Assembly: GCA_900769555.1 (NCBI GenBank)
Contig: CAAGHA010000004.1
Coordinates: 1-27,936 of the forward strand
Origin: Bacteroidales bacterium
GTDB lineage: Bacteria > Bacteroidota > Bacteroidia > Bacteroidales > Paludibacteraceae
Reading direction: 5' to 3'
Length of the DNA stretch: 27,936 nucleotides
Part shown: positions 16,268 through 24,263 of the stretch, in pieces
Layout: every line of letters starts with the position of its first letter
Numbering within the stretch: position 1 is the stretch's first letter
Position numbers and translations under genes: made by a program
The notes under the pieces: model-generated
Told to the model about the DNA's origin: nothing
The model's database searches: none
Seen by the model: only the letters and a program-made list of their open reading frames with translations

Positions 16268-16735
16268 ATGGAACAGAAAACTATTGTATGCCATATTGAA
16301 TTCTTACAATGGAAGGAATTATCAGGAGAAGAGCAACTATTAATTGAAGCGGCGAAAGAAGCAACTCATGGTTCGTATGCTCCTTATTCCCAATTCTTTG
16401 TCGGAGCCGCTTTGCGTTTGCAGAATGGCTCCATTGTGATAGGGAATAACCAAGAAAATGCTTCCTATCCTTGTGGGTTATGTGCTGAAAGAACGGCATT
16501 GTTTGCGGCTAATTCTCAATATCCATCTTTACGGGTTGAGGCATTGGCAATTGCCGCTCGAAATACAGATGGATTCTTAAAATCTCCTATTACGCCTTGT
16601 GGAAGTTGCAGGCAAGTGATGTTGGAGGTGGAACATAGACAGAAAACCCCTATAAAAATCTATCTTTATGGTGAGATGGGTGTGTATAAAATTGCCTCTT
16701 CGGCTGATTTGTTGCCATTGCAATTTACTTTGTAG
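16268..16735 (+). CDS. cdd: Cytidine deaminase
   Basis: It deaminates cytidine and deoxycytidine to uridine and deoxyuridine in pyrimidine salvage, in the cytosol. The zinc-dependent signature is complete: CAE with Cys72 and proton-shuttling Glu74, and PCGSC with Cys111 and Cys114. The nucleoside-binding NQENASYPCGLCAERTA region and the SxYAPYSQFFVGAA block are standard. At 155 aa it has the size of tetrameric bacterial Cdd, with a short N-terminal extension of about 15 aa. Its last 11 bases overlap the last 11 bases of the convergent deacetylase-like gene, and no terminator separates them. Two tandem promoter boxes lie upstream. Confidence 0.95.
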   Translation: MEQKTIVCHIEFLQWKELSGEEQLLIEAAKEATHGSYAPYSQFFVGAALRLQNGSIVIGNNQENASYPCGLCAERTALFAANSQYPSLRVEALAIAARNTDGFLKSPITPCGSCRQVMLEVEHRQKTPIKIYLYGEMGVYKIASSADLLPLQFTL

Positions 16736-18035
16736 TTCTCATTTCCCGAAAGGCTTTTAGAAGTTTTTTATATCCCTCTTTCCATCCATCCCAACCTAAA
16801 TCATCGGTGAAGTGTTGGTTGTGAAATAGGGTGATGAATGTTCCATTGACACTCTTTACCTCTTCTGCCATTCTTAAAATATACTCTTCACTCTCTTTTA
16901 CAGATAAGTGCAGATTGCTTTTTAGGGTTTTATCCATCACTGCTGTCGGGTATAATAAGAGTTGAGTGATTTGATTGGTGGTTAAATCAAAATAGTGGAA
17001 TGGGAATGATGTTGAAGCCCTAAATCCCGGATCGTTGGAGTAGCAGAGTGACCAATCGGACGCAATTCCTAATTTTAACAAATTTAGATATCCTTCAGGT
17101 AAAGAGAACCGAAGATAGTGATAGCGACAAATTGGGGTGTTTTTGAACACTTCATTCCCGTTTCTCATTTTCCAAAGTTCCCATTTTAATCGTATATTAT
17201 TTTTAGATGCGGCATAGGAGGGGTGTATCCCGATGTGACATACTTCGCCCAACGTTTGCCTTTGTCGTTTGTATTCCAAACTTGGGAAAAGGGTTCGTTT
17301 ATCATACTTCCCGAAGCCTCCGCAATGAAAAAACAGATAAGGGGTAAATCCTTCTTCCTTATGCCATTTAACCACCTCATCCAAGTTGTAGTATGGATCA
17401 GATTTGAGTCGCAAAACGGATTGTAATCGAACCAAGGCTTTTCTTTTTTCTCCTTTGAACCAATCTCTTAAACAACAATAGGTTGTTTGTAATAGACCAT
17501 GATAGCGGTAGGCATAAACATTATCGACATCTATCGTTGGAATAATTTGGAACTGAGGTGCTTGAAACGTAAGATTAGGATTCTTTTTTAAAAGTAAATT
17601 TTTTAGTTTATTTGCCCAATGGTCAATCATTGGGTGTGTTAAAAAATCCTCTTTGTATGCGATACTATTTTGAGCGATAAATCTTCCGTGTTGATCTTTT
17701 TCAGAATCGCAGTGTTCTTCGTAGCGGGAAAGAAGATAAAATGTTGCACTGAATAGGTCAAAGGGTATCTCTCCATTGGAAACAAAGATTGTTGGTAGTT
17801 TGTCCCACATTCCGGTGCTTACTTTCTGCTCTTTTATCTCTGTTTCAAATAGTAAAGGGTGGGGGATAATATGAATACCATTTCCGCCATATTCTTGTGC
17901 ATAACAAATATCATATAAGGAAGAAGATTCCCTCTCGGTAATAATTTGAAACTCACTTCCTAATATCGTATGAAACAGGTGCTTACAAGCATATTCCAAA
18001 CGAGTACTTTTTTTGGGCGAATAGATCGTAATCAT
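16725..18035 (-). CDS. NodB-like polysaccharide deacetylase homologue (DUF7033-type N-terminus)
   Basis: The 436-aa protein has an N-terminal domain (about 1-150, IFVSNGEIPFDLFSATFYLL, then SRYEE). A deformed NodB/polysaccharide-deacetylase-like domain follows: PTIDVDN (166-172, in place of TFDDG), HIGIHPSYAA (267-276), and a late FHNQ. The family is common in Bacteroidota beside RadC and cell-envelope genes. Acid residues at 169 and 171 and His271 could bind metal, but the motifs deviate enough that deacetylase activity is not assured. No signal peptide is seen, so it is probably cytoplasmic. It starts 43 bp after radC ends, in the same direction, so co-transcription is likely. Its 3' end overlaps cdd tail-to-tail. 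Confidence 0.8.
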   Translation of the reverse strand: MITIYSPKKSTRLEYACKHLFHTILGSEFQIITERESSSLYDICYAQEYGGNGIHIIPHPLLFETEIKEQKVSTGMWDKLPTIFVSNGEIPFDLFSATFYLLSRYEEHCDSEKDQHGRFIAQNSIAYKEDFLTHPMIDHWANKLKNLLLKKNPNLTFQAPQFQIIPTIDVDNVYAYRYHGLLQTTYCCLRDWFKGEKRKALVRLQSVLRLKSDPYYNLDEVVKWHKEEGFTPYLFFHCGGFGKYDKRTLFPSLEYKRQRQTLGEVCHIGIHPSYAASKNNIRLKWELWKMRNGNEVFKNTPICRYHYLRFSLPEGYLNLLKLGIASDWSLCYSNDPGFRASTSFPFHYFDLTTNQITQLLLYPTAVMDKTLKSNLHLSVKESEEYILRMAEEVKSVNGTFITLFHNQHFTDDLGWDGWKEGYKKLLKAFREMRTTK

Positions 18036-18078
18036 ATCAATTTTATTTGAGCATAAAGATACAACAATTCAAAAGAAT

Positions 18079-18783
18079 TTACAAGATTCCTTCATCGGCA
18101 AAACTGTAATAGTTGTTCTCTGTAATAATTAGATGATCTAGTAGTTTTATTCCCATAATTTCGCAGCCTCTCTTTAGTCGTTCTGTACAACTAAGGTCGT
18201 TACTGCTGGGTTTAAGATTTCCTGATGGATGGTTATGAAAAAGAATTATCCCTGTTGCCAACGAAGATAAAGCATTGTGTAGAACGATTTTAGTGTCGAT
18301 AATACATGCATCAATTCCTCCTTCGCTTATTTTTCTTTTGTTAATTACCTTGTTATTTTTATTTAAGTAGATGGCATAAGCTACTTCTGTATTGCTATCC
18401 GAAATGAGGGGTGCAATGATGCGATATGCATCTTTGCTTTGTTTGACGTATTGTATTTCCTCTTCGGTTTCTAAACTTCTTCTTCTGCCAATTTCCAAGG
18501 CTGCTAAAATGGAGATGGCTTTGGCACTGCCGATTCCTTTGAATTGATTGGTTAATTGGGGTATGTTTAGTTTACTGAGCTTGCTGAATTGGTTATCTAC
18601 AGAGGATAGTATTCGTTGTGCCAACTGCACTGCGCTCTCACTCTTATTGCCACTTCCAATGATAATCGCTAATAGTTCTGCGTTGGACAAATATTGTTTT
18701 CCTTGATTTTGTAATTTTTCACGAGGTCGATCGTCTTCTGATAACTCTTTGATGCGTGATGTGTTGTGGTTGATTTTTTTCAT
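18079..18783 (-). CDS. radC: RadC family JAB-domain protein
   Basis: The 234-aa protein has an N-terminal helix-hairpin-helix region (about 70-101, FKGIGSAKAISILAALEIGR). The C-terminal JAB/MPN metalloprotease-like domain carries HNHPSG (183-188), completed by SxxD with Asp196. RadC was first linked to DNA repair, but that role is disputed and the enzymatic activity is not settled. This is an ordinary full-length chromosomal copy, not a short mobile-element RadC. It precedes the deacetylase-like gene by 43 bp. Confidence 0.93.
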   Translation of the reverse strand: MKKINHNTSRIKELSEDDRPREKLQNQGKQYLSNAELLAIIIGSGNKSESAVQLAQRILSSVDNQFSKLSKLNIPQLTNQFKGIGSAKAISILAALEIGRRRSLETEEEIQYVKQSKDAYRIIAPLISDSNTEVAYAIYLNKNNKVINKRKISEGGIDACIIDTKIVLHNALSSLATGIILFHNHPSGNLKPSSNDLSCTERLKRGCEIMGIKLLDHLIITENNYYSFADEGIL

Positions 18784-18818
18784 ATGACAAACAAATTTTA
18801 TGTAGATTTTAATGGGTT

Positions 18819-18863
18819 AACTACTTCTATAAACCTCTAATTAAAGAGGTTATAGAAGTAGTT
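18819..18863. terminator. Long hairpin between acyltransferase and radC genes
   Basis: The left arm (18819-18838, starting AACTACTTCT and ending AACCTCT) pairs with the right arm (18845-18863, starting AGAGGTTATA) over 19 bp with one bulged A and a 6-base AATTAA loop. It lies between the acyltransferase stop and the radC start, both minus strand. On that strand no U-run follows, so termination would be weak; a T-rich GTTGTTTGGTT follows on the plus strand. It may be a factor-assisted terminator or a processing/stabilising stem. Confidence 0.6.
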
Positions 18864-18887
18864 GTTTGGTTGCAGCTCAGAAAGTCT

Positions 18888-20051
18888 TTAATCTTCAGAT
18901 TCTGCACTCATTTGATTAATGACAGGGTTGGCATACATTAACCAAAATTTATCTTTTAAGAAGTCAATATCTTTGTTTTCCAATTTGATTTTTTCAATCT
19001 GTGCATCGACATATTTTTCAAATCTTACTTTATCTTCTTCGGTGTATTTTGTTCCGATGAATTTAGATTCGTGATTTAAGTTATCTAAAGCTATGTAATT
19101 GCAAGGGAATAGGTGATAATTGAGATGTATTTCTCTGTCAATTAATGTGGCTATTTTCTTTAAAATCGTATTTCTATCATCTTCCGGCAAAATGTATTTT
19201 TCAATTTTAGAATTGATTGGCTTGCACACCTCATAAATCATTTGACCTTTGTAGCCGGTAATTCCTATTTGCATACTTCTCACATCGTCATCTTCACTCT
19301 TCTTGAACTCAGGGTTGTCTCTTTTTTGTTGAAACTCCATTGCCTTTAGATAGTCACAAGAATCATACTCATAAGAAACGCTGATTGGGGTAATGTTAAG
19401 TTCTGTAAAACTATCTTTTAAATCGCCTTTGGCGCTAATTGTTAGCATTTTTAGGAGGCTTTCTTGAGTGCGATCATCAGAATCCTTTGCTCGACCTTCT
19501 CTTTGTGCCAACCAAATTGAATTTCTTTTTTGACGAATGGTTTCTCGTATGTAAGAGGATTGTTTTATAAAGGCATTGAACAACTCTCTTTTTGTCCCAT
19601 TTCTTTTGATTAGAAAACTTTTATTCAATTTTAAAACATCGCCGATCCATGGTCGAGTACATAGATTATCTCCGATTGCATTTTCTGTTGTTTCAAATCC
19701 TTGTCCGGCAAAAAGTGTATTCAACAGAGCTGCATCCATAACAATGTCTCTATGGTTGGAAATGTATAAATAAGACTCTTTCGGGTCTATGTTTTCCATC
19801 CCATTTAATATGTAAACGCCTTTCGCTTTTTCTACTATTTGAAGAATTAATGGACCGATAATCTGTAATTGAAAATCTTTTATGCTATTTAAACTTCTAA
19901 GTTTTTTTATAAAAAGGTCTAAATCAACGTTCGGATATAGGAATTTTAGAACATTGATAAACTCCGTTTCGTTTGTTAATTTTTCTATTGTAGCTTTTAC
20001 CTCGTCATCGTGGTAAGGTCGCATATCGTCATAATTGAATTCGTTTTCCAT
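18888..20051 (-). CDS. PlsC/PlsB-like lysophospholipid acyltransferase family protein
   Basis: The 387-aa protein resembles glycerol-phosphate acyltransferases, which attach acyl chains to lipid precursors at the inner membrane. The catalytic block is SNHRDIVMD (98-106): His100, with Asp106 at +6 rather than +5, or Asp102 within HRD. A downstream block WLAQREGRAKDSDD (181-194) resembles the phosphate-binding motif of the family. No clear transmembrane helix or signal is seen. Its substrate is unknown; a role in lipid A or phospholipid synthesis is possible. It follows the WbqC-like gene by 12 bp and so is the third gene of an apparent operon. Confidence 0.82.
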   Translation of the reverse strand: MENEFNYDDMRPYHDDEVKATIEKLTNETEFINVLKFLYPNVDLDLFIKKLRSLNSIKDFQLQIIGPLILQIVEKAKGVYILNGMENIDPKESYLYISNHRDIVMDAALLNTLFAGQGFETTENAIGDNLCTRPWIGDVLKLNKSFLIKRNGTKRELFNAFIKQSSYIRETIRQKRNSIWLAQREGRAKDSDDRTQESLLKMLTISAKGDLKDSFTELNITPISVSYEYDSCDYLKAMEFQQKRDNPEFKKSEDDDVRSMQIGITGYKGQMIYEVCKPINSKIEKYILPEDDRNTILKKIATLIDREIHLNYHLFPCNYIALDNLNHESKFIGTKYTEEDKVRFEKYVDAQIEKIKLENKDIDFLKDKFWLMYANPVINQMSAESED

Positions 20052-20063
20052 TCGTATAATTTT

Positions 20064-20681
20064 TTAGATTGTTTCTTTTAATGTAAAAATTGATTCCGGT
20101 CCCATATTAAACAATAAATCGATGATGCTTAAATTAGGTTGGAATCCAAATTTTTGGTCAAATACTTGATAATAGGGTTTTATGTAGGCTGTACTCACTC
20201 TCTTAGGATGAAATCCGTCTCTCATATCTAACCAATGAACATCTTCTTTTGAGATATACTCTGTACTTTTTTCAATTTCTGTTTTGATTTTAAGCAGTCG
20301 TAGTGTAACTTCTAATAAATCCATATTGAAATCAATTAGGTAGTTATATTTTTTTTGAAAAACCACTTCAAAATCATCTTTATAATACTCGAAAAAAGGT
20401 GTGGAGTTATAGGCTGATTCTATGGCTCTCCAATGGATTGTTCTCCAATTTTCTTGGTAAGAGATTTGTATCTCCTTGGTAGGACATTTTTCCTTTGGTC
20501 TAATAACCGGTATTGTCAAATCCAGTAATTGGTTGCCGGTTGCAATTCTACATCTGTTTCTGTAGGTTTGCTTGGTGTAATGATCGTTTTGTTCTATTGT
20601 CAAGTGGTTGCAAGATAGAATTTGACGATAGTAGTCAATCGGACCCAAGTAGGCTGTTGTCAGAAGTAGTTTTTGTTCCAT
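20064..20681 (-). CDS. WbqC-like family protein
   Basis: The 205-aa protein matches the WbqC family by its opening (TTAYLGPIDYYRQIL), the NRCRIATGNQLLDLTIPV strand block, WRAIESAYNSTPFFEYYKDD, and the closing LSIIDLLFNMGP. WbqC proteins are found in polysaccharide/O-antigen loci and next to envelope genes; biochemical function is not established. It is predicted cytoplasmic with no signal. It begins 3 bp after the Ig-like lipoprotein gene ends and is followed 12 bp later by the acyltransferase, so the three form one transcription unit. This WbqC/Ig-like pairing recurs in Bacteroidales from general knowledge. Confidence 0.85.
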   Translation of the reverse strand: MEQKLLLTTAYLGPIDYYRQILSCNHLTIEQNDHYTKQTYRNRCRIATGNQLLDLTIPVIRPKEKCPTKEIQISYQENWRTIHWRAIESAYNSTPFFEYYKDDFEVVFQKKYNYLIDFNMDLLEVTLRLLKIKTEIEKSTEYISKEDVHWLDMRDGFHPKRVSTAYIKPYYQVFDQKFGFQPNLSIIDLLFNMGPESIFTLKETI

Positions 20682-20684
20682 ATC

Positions 20685-22544
20685 TTATAACGCTTTCCTT
20701 GTTTTAGAACTTGATAATCCGGATGGTCGCTGTTCGTGAATAGGATATTCTTTAATGTCCCACTCTTCTTCTACGTCCCAATTTTTGCGGAATTTTATTT
20801 TTTTGTTAAAATAATATACCTTTTCCGGTTGTAGTTGTTCTTGATAATTTCCAGTATCCCACTTTTCGTTTCCATTTTTATCCTCTATCAGTCGGAAGTA
20901 ATACTCTCCCGGCGTAATATGAATAAATTTCACCTCGTTATTGATTACTTTTTCTCTGCTAATAACTTGATCTTTAGTATTCAGCATATCCACAAAGGCT
21001 TCTCCTGTTATATTTATTATTTTAAAATTCATTGTAGCGTAGTCTTCTTCCGGCTTTATGCGGAATAACATTTTTATGGCATTGTTATGGTTGCCGTAAA
21101 AGTCGAATGCTGCTGCAGAATCAACTCTGACTTCATAAAAAATTTCCGGTTTAAAATCTCCGATTAGATTGTATCGTCGCGGATAAAGAGGGTCAGTTTC
21201 TTTTTGAATCTTTCCTTTGATGGGTGTATAGATAGAATCTTCCTTCAGATAAAAATGAATTTTATCTTCATCAAACTTCGAAAGGGGGTGTTCCCACTCG
21301 ATGAAAATTGGATTGTATATCTCTATGGTACTTGGTTCATGACTTAATTTTAGCACGTTGTCTCGTTTGACTTTTCGTCCGCGTCTGCTCATTCTCTCAA
21401 TCAATTTTTCTCGAGTTTCATTTCTTTTTTTCTCTTCTGCAATTTGTTTGCTATTTAAGTTCACCCATAGAGTGTCTGTTTTTGAAATCAATTTACCAAC
21501 CGAGTCGGTCACCAAATACTTTGCTGTTAGTTGAAGTGAATCTATTGCAAAGATGGTTGAGTCGGTAATCCAATATTTTACGGTGTCAGTTGTTATGCTT
21601 GGCTCAACAATAAACCAATCTTTTTTGTCTGTATCTAATAATGTAATTTCCGGTAAACTTTTTTCTATTTTTGTAAAGTTGAGGATAAAGTAATTTCTTT
21701 CTCTCTTCAATTTGTTAAACTCTTGCAAAGGCATAGGCAAAACAAATGCACGCAAAAGAATATCCTCCGGTTTATAATGATAGATGGTTTTATGAATAAT
21801 TGTGTCGATTGTTACGGAATCTTTGTAAGTCGTATCTGATTGAATGGTAGTCTCTATGGATGGGATAGGGGTTTCTATCTCTTCAAAAGCGATGGTCTCT
21901 CCGGGTTGGTCATAGTAGTAGTTATTATTTAAATCATTTAAAGCAAAGATCTTATATTGTTTATTCCCTGCTCCTAAGATGGTGAATTTTCCTTCTTTGT
22001 CGGTTTTGGCAATTCGCTCAAATGCTCTGTTGGTGAAGGTTGAGTCATCGCAAATAGAGTGAATTCCTACGTATATCTCTTCGCATGGGGTTAAATCTTC
22101 TGCATTTAGTACTATGCCTGAGATTTTTAGCGAATCAACCTCTTCTCCTGTTGAAAATGAGTAGGTAAAATCTTTTACTAAGTTGTTTTCTGTGTAATCT
22201 CCAATCGATTTCCCAAAATCAATGGTATAAGTGGTATTGGGTTTTAGCGAATCTCTAAACTCTACCATCACTTTTTTTCCAACTCCTTTGGTTATTGGTT
22301 GAGCCTTTTGGGGCGGAGATATAATAATGTTTTGGTTGGCATTGTTTACTTGGATATATTCATCGAAAATAATCTCAACCGTGGGTTTGGTTACATTGGT
22401 AGCTTTGTCTTTCGGTGAAAATGTTTTTGCAGTGGGTGAAATTATATCTTTTTTTCCCCCGGTTGGTCCTTGTCCCATATTTGCGCATCCGCAAAATATG
22501 AGAACGATTGCAAAAATGAAAAATTTTAGGTTCTGATTCCCCAT
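20685..22544 (-). CDS. Outer-membrane-type lipoprotein with N-terminal Ig-like (Big_5) domain
   Basis: The 619-aa protein starts with a lipoprotein signal (FFIFAIVLIFCGC, acylated Cys probably 20). The bacterial Ig-like/SbsA-type domain (about 37-131) shows FSPKDKATNV, VEIIFDEYIQVNNANQNI and NTTYTIDFGKSIGDYTENN. A beta-rich region, a carboxypeptidase-regulatory-like segment (about 145-210, GIVLNAEDLTPC, then GKFTILGAG) and further repeats of the same style follow. It is probably a structural or adhesive cell-surface/periplasmic protein with no catalytic motif. It is the first gene of an operon with the WbqC-like and acyltransferase genes, and a TACCTTTG promoter box lies 60 bp upstream. Confidence 0.85.
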   Translation of the reverse strand: MGNQNLKFFIFAIVLIFCGCANMGQGPTGGKKDIISPTAKTFSPKDKATNVTKPTVEIIFDEYIQVNNANQNIIISPPQKAQPITKGVGKKVMVEFRDSLKPNTTYTIDFGKSIGDYTENNLVKDFTYSFSTGEEVDSLKISGIVLNAEDLTPCEEIYVGIHSICDDSTFTNRAFERIAKTDKEGKFTILGAGNKQYKIFALNDLNNNYYYDQPGETIAFEEIETPIPSIETTIQSDTTYKDSVTIDTIIHKTIYHYKPEDILLRAFVLPMPLQEFNKLKRERNYFILNFTKIEKSLPEITLLDTDKKDWFIVEPSITTDTVKYWITDSTIFAIDSLQLTAKYLVTDSVGKLISKTDTLWVNLNSKQIAEEKKRNETREKLIERMSRRGRKVKRDNVLKLSHEPSTIEIYNPIFIEWEHPLSKFDEDKIHFYLKEDSIYTPIKGKIQKETDPLYPRRYNLIGDFKPEIFYEVRVDSAAAFDFYGNHNNAIKMLFRIKPEEDYATMNFKIINITGEAFVDMLNTKDQVISREKVINNEVKFIHITPGEYYFRLIEDKNGNEKWDTGNYQEQLQPEKVYYFNKKIKFRKNWDVEEEWDIKEYPIHEQRPSGLSSSKTRKAL

Positions 22545-22604
22545 TGTATAGGCGTTTTTGTCTTTTTAGTACTTTGATTGATGATACAATTCACCATTCA
22601 ACCG

Positions 22605-22612
22605 CAAAGGTA
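22605..22612 (-). promoter_or_regulatory. Bacteroidota -7 element for the lipoprotein operon
   Basis: CAAAGGTA on the plus strand reads TACCTTTG on the minus strand, matching TAnnTTTG, about 60 bp upstream of the ATG at 22544. Confidence 0.55.
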
Positions 22613-22686
22613 GCATAAAATCACTTTTTAAAAAATCTACCTTAAGATAATTTAATAAATTGCTCCTAATTAATTGAAAAAAAACG

Positions 22687-22717
22687 TTGTTTTGTTGATT
22701 GACAAAGTTTAATTTTG
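22687..22717 (+). promoter_or_regulatory. Bacteroidota promoter for the ComEA-like gene
   Basis: TTG (22687-22689) and TAATTTTG (22710-22717) are separated by 20 bp, matching TTG-N19/21-TAnnTTTG, the best two-element promoter in the window. The start is predicted near 22724, giving a leader of about 105 nt. Confidence 0.65.
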
Positions 22718-22740
22718 CACTTGTTATTGAGTTGATTTTG

Positions 22741-22786
22741 GGTAACGTAATTTGTAATGGTTACCTCACGTGGTAATGCTACCCGG
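22741..22786 (+). promoter_or_regulatory. Structured leader with mutually exclusive stems (switch-like)
   Basis: Segment A GGTAAC (22741-22746) can pair with segment B GTTACC (22760-22765). B's TTACC (22761-22765) can instead pair with segment C GGTAA (22772-22776). C's GGTA (22772-22775) can also fold onto TACC (22780-22783). A/B and B/C cannot form together, as in an RNA switch. It lies between the promoter and the ATG at 22829. I match it to no named riboswitch class. Confidence 0.45.
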
Positions 22787-22828
22787 ACTCTATATTGTTA
22801 AATTATCGTTGTACTTTTTTTATTAACT

Positions 22829-23380
22829 ATGATTTGGAAGGATTTTTTCTTCTTCTCTAAGGGTGAGAAGAATGGTATGCTTGTTTTAGGAAGTTTGATT
22901 TGCTTGATGTTTGCGGTTAATTTCTGTTTCCCAATACGGTCTGAACATCAAAATAAACTCTATTCAGAAGCTGAACAGCGTAAGATCGACTCTTTGATAG
23001 CAGAGATAAGGTATAGAGATAGTCTTCTTACGAAGGGGAGAGATGAACGTAATTTTCTATCCGGGGACGATGGGGTAGTGAGGACAACTCAAAAACGATC
23101 CGCCCAACAATCTTTTTCTCAAGGTGAGCAAACACAAGGGAAGTATGTTCATAAGAAGCCTGTTACTATGCGGATTAATCTAAATAGTGCGGATAGTGCA
23201 GAGTTGGTTAAGTTGTATGGTATCGGTCCTGTTTTATCAAAACGAATCATCAAGTATCGTAACTCGTTAGGTGGTAAATTTCAATCGGTTGACCAATTGA
23301 AAAATGTTTATGGTTTGTCCGAAGAGACTTTTAATAGCATCAAACCCTATCTTATTGTAGATACTTTGTCTCAACCATAG
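22829..23380 (+). CDS. Membrane-anchored ComEA-like helix-hairpin-helix DNA-binding protein
   Basis: The 183-aa protein has an N-terminal cytoplasmic stub, a single transmembrane segment (about 16-35, MLVLGSLICLMFAVNFCF), and a charged helical linker (about 40-110). A C-terminal double helix-hairpin-helix (about 116-175: INLNSADSAELVKLYGIGPV, then KRIIKYRN and VDQLKNVYGLSEETFNSIKP) closes it. This domain in ComEA binds double-stranded DNA during natural uptake; Bacteroidota homologues are widespread with less certain roles. The anchor keeps the DNA-binding part at the membrane. It is preceded by a good promoter and a structured leader, and divergent from the lipoprotein operon. Confidence 0.88.
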   Translation: MIWKDFFFFSKGEKNGMLVLGSLICLMFAVNFCFPIRSEHQNKLYSEAEQRKIDSLIAEIRYRDSLLTKGRDERNFLSGDDGVVRTTQKRSAQQSFSQGEQTQGKYVHKKPVTMRINLNSADSAELVKLYGIGPVLSKRIIKYRNSLGGKFQSVDQLKNVYGLSEETFNSIKPYLIVDTLSQP

Positions 23381-23452
23381 GTTCAGATTGAAACATTTTT
23401 CTTGTCGGGTTGTTTTTTTTTATAGACGTTACCTATATAAATACTTAAAGAT

Positions 23453-24169
23453 ATGGAAAATGTAAAAACTCAAACAGAAGGAGCAACAGAAAATGCAGAA
23501 TCAAAGCCTCAATTTTATATTAAAGTTGTAGCAAATGGTCCTTATATGTTATTTGGAGAGCCGAAACTATCTGAGCTATATGCAGAGATTGATGAACAAG
23601 GTATTCCACATGGTTATCGAGAAGGAAAGAGTTTTCCATCTAAAGAGCCTTGTGCGTTATGTCGTTGTGGTGCTTCAAAGAAGCAACCTTATTGTTCCGG
23701 AGAACATACTAAACACACGTGGGATAGTAAAGAAAAAGCAAAGCATGAATCGATTTTGAAAGATGTTATTGTTAGTGATGGACCTTTGTTGACGTTAGCA
23801 GATAATGAAAAGTATTGTTCTTTTGCTCATTTTTGTGATGCGAGTGGTGGTATTTGGAACATAGTTGAATGTGCATCGACAGAATCGGAGGTAGATTTAG
23901 CAAAAGAGATTGTGGCAAATTGCCCTAGCGGGAGGTTAGTTTTGTGGGATAAACATGCAAAGAAAATTTTTGAGCCTGATTATGCGCCGGAAGTTGGATT
24001 GTTAGAAGGTGTGGGGGTTAAGATAAAAGGTCCGATTTGGTTGCGAGGTGGCATTCAAGTTTTTGGAGCCAATGGAGACTCTTATGAAATTAGGAATCGA
24101 GTCACTCTTTGTCGATGTGGAGAGTCTGAAAACAAACCTTTTTGCGATGGCAGTCACACTTACTTGTAG
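23453..24169 (+). CDS. Double-CDGSH iron-sulfur protein
   Basis: CDGSH domains bind a 2Fe-2S cluster with three Cys and one His. The C-terminal motif is canonical: Cys220, Cys222, Cys231 and His235 (CRCGESENKPFCDGSH). The first motif (70-85, CRCGASKKQPYCSGEH) keeps all four ligands (Cys70, Cys72, Cys81, His85) but reads CSGEH instead of CDGSH. Between them, the segment FAHFCDASGGIWNIVE and a conserved NCPSGRLVLWD block are typical of bacterial double-CDGSH proteins with a middle region related to the divergent 4Fe-4S mono-cluster domain. No signal is present, so it is cytosolic; redox/iron or electron-transfer roles are inferred. It lies 72 bp after the ComEA-like gene and ends at a bidirectional terminator. 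Confidence 0.9.
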   Translation: MENVKTQTEGATENAESKPQFYIKVVANGPYMLFGEPKLSELYAEIDEQGIPHGYREGKSFPSKEPCALCRCGASKKQPYCSGEHTKHTWDSKEKAKHESILKDVIVSDGPLLTLADNEKYCSFAHFCDASGGIWNIVECASTESEVDLAKEIVANCPSGRLVLWDKHAKKIFEPDYAPEVGLLEGVGVKIKGPIWLRGGIQVFGANGDSYEIRNRVTLCRCGESENKPFCDGSHTYL

Positions 24170-24204
24170 AGATGAATTTTGTATATTTATTTACTTAAAA
24201 ATGA

Positions 24205-24236
24205 AAAGAGGGAAATCTGTTTGATATTCCCTCTTT
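24205..24236. terminator. Bidirectional intrinsic terminator between CDGSH and aminotransferase genes
   Basis: AAAGAGGGAA (24205-24214) pairs perfectly with TTCCCTCTTT (24227-24236) with a 12-base loop (ATC/GAT inside can add 3 bp). T-rich sequence follows on the right and A-rich on the left, so it serves the two convergent genes. Confidence 0.85.
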
Positions 24237-24263
24237 GTTTTTCTTTTCTATCGAAACGCCGAC

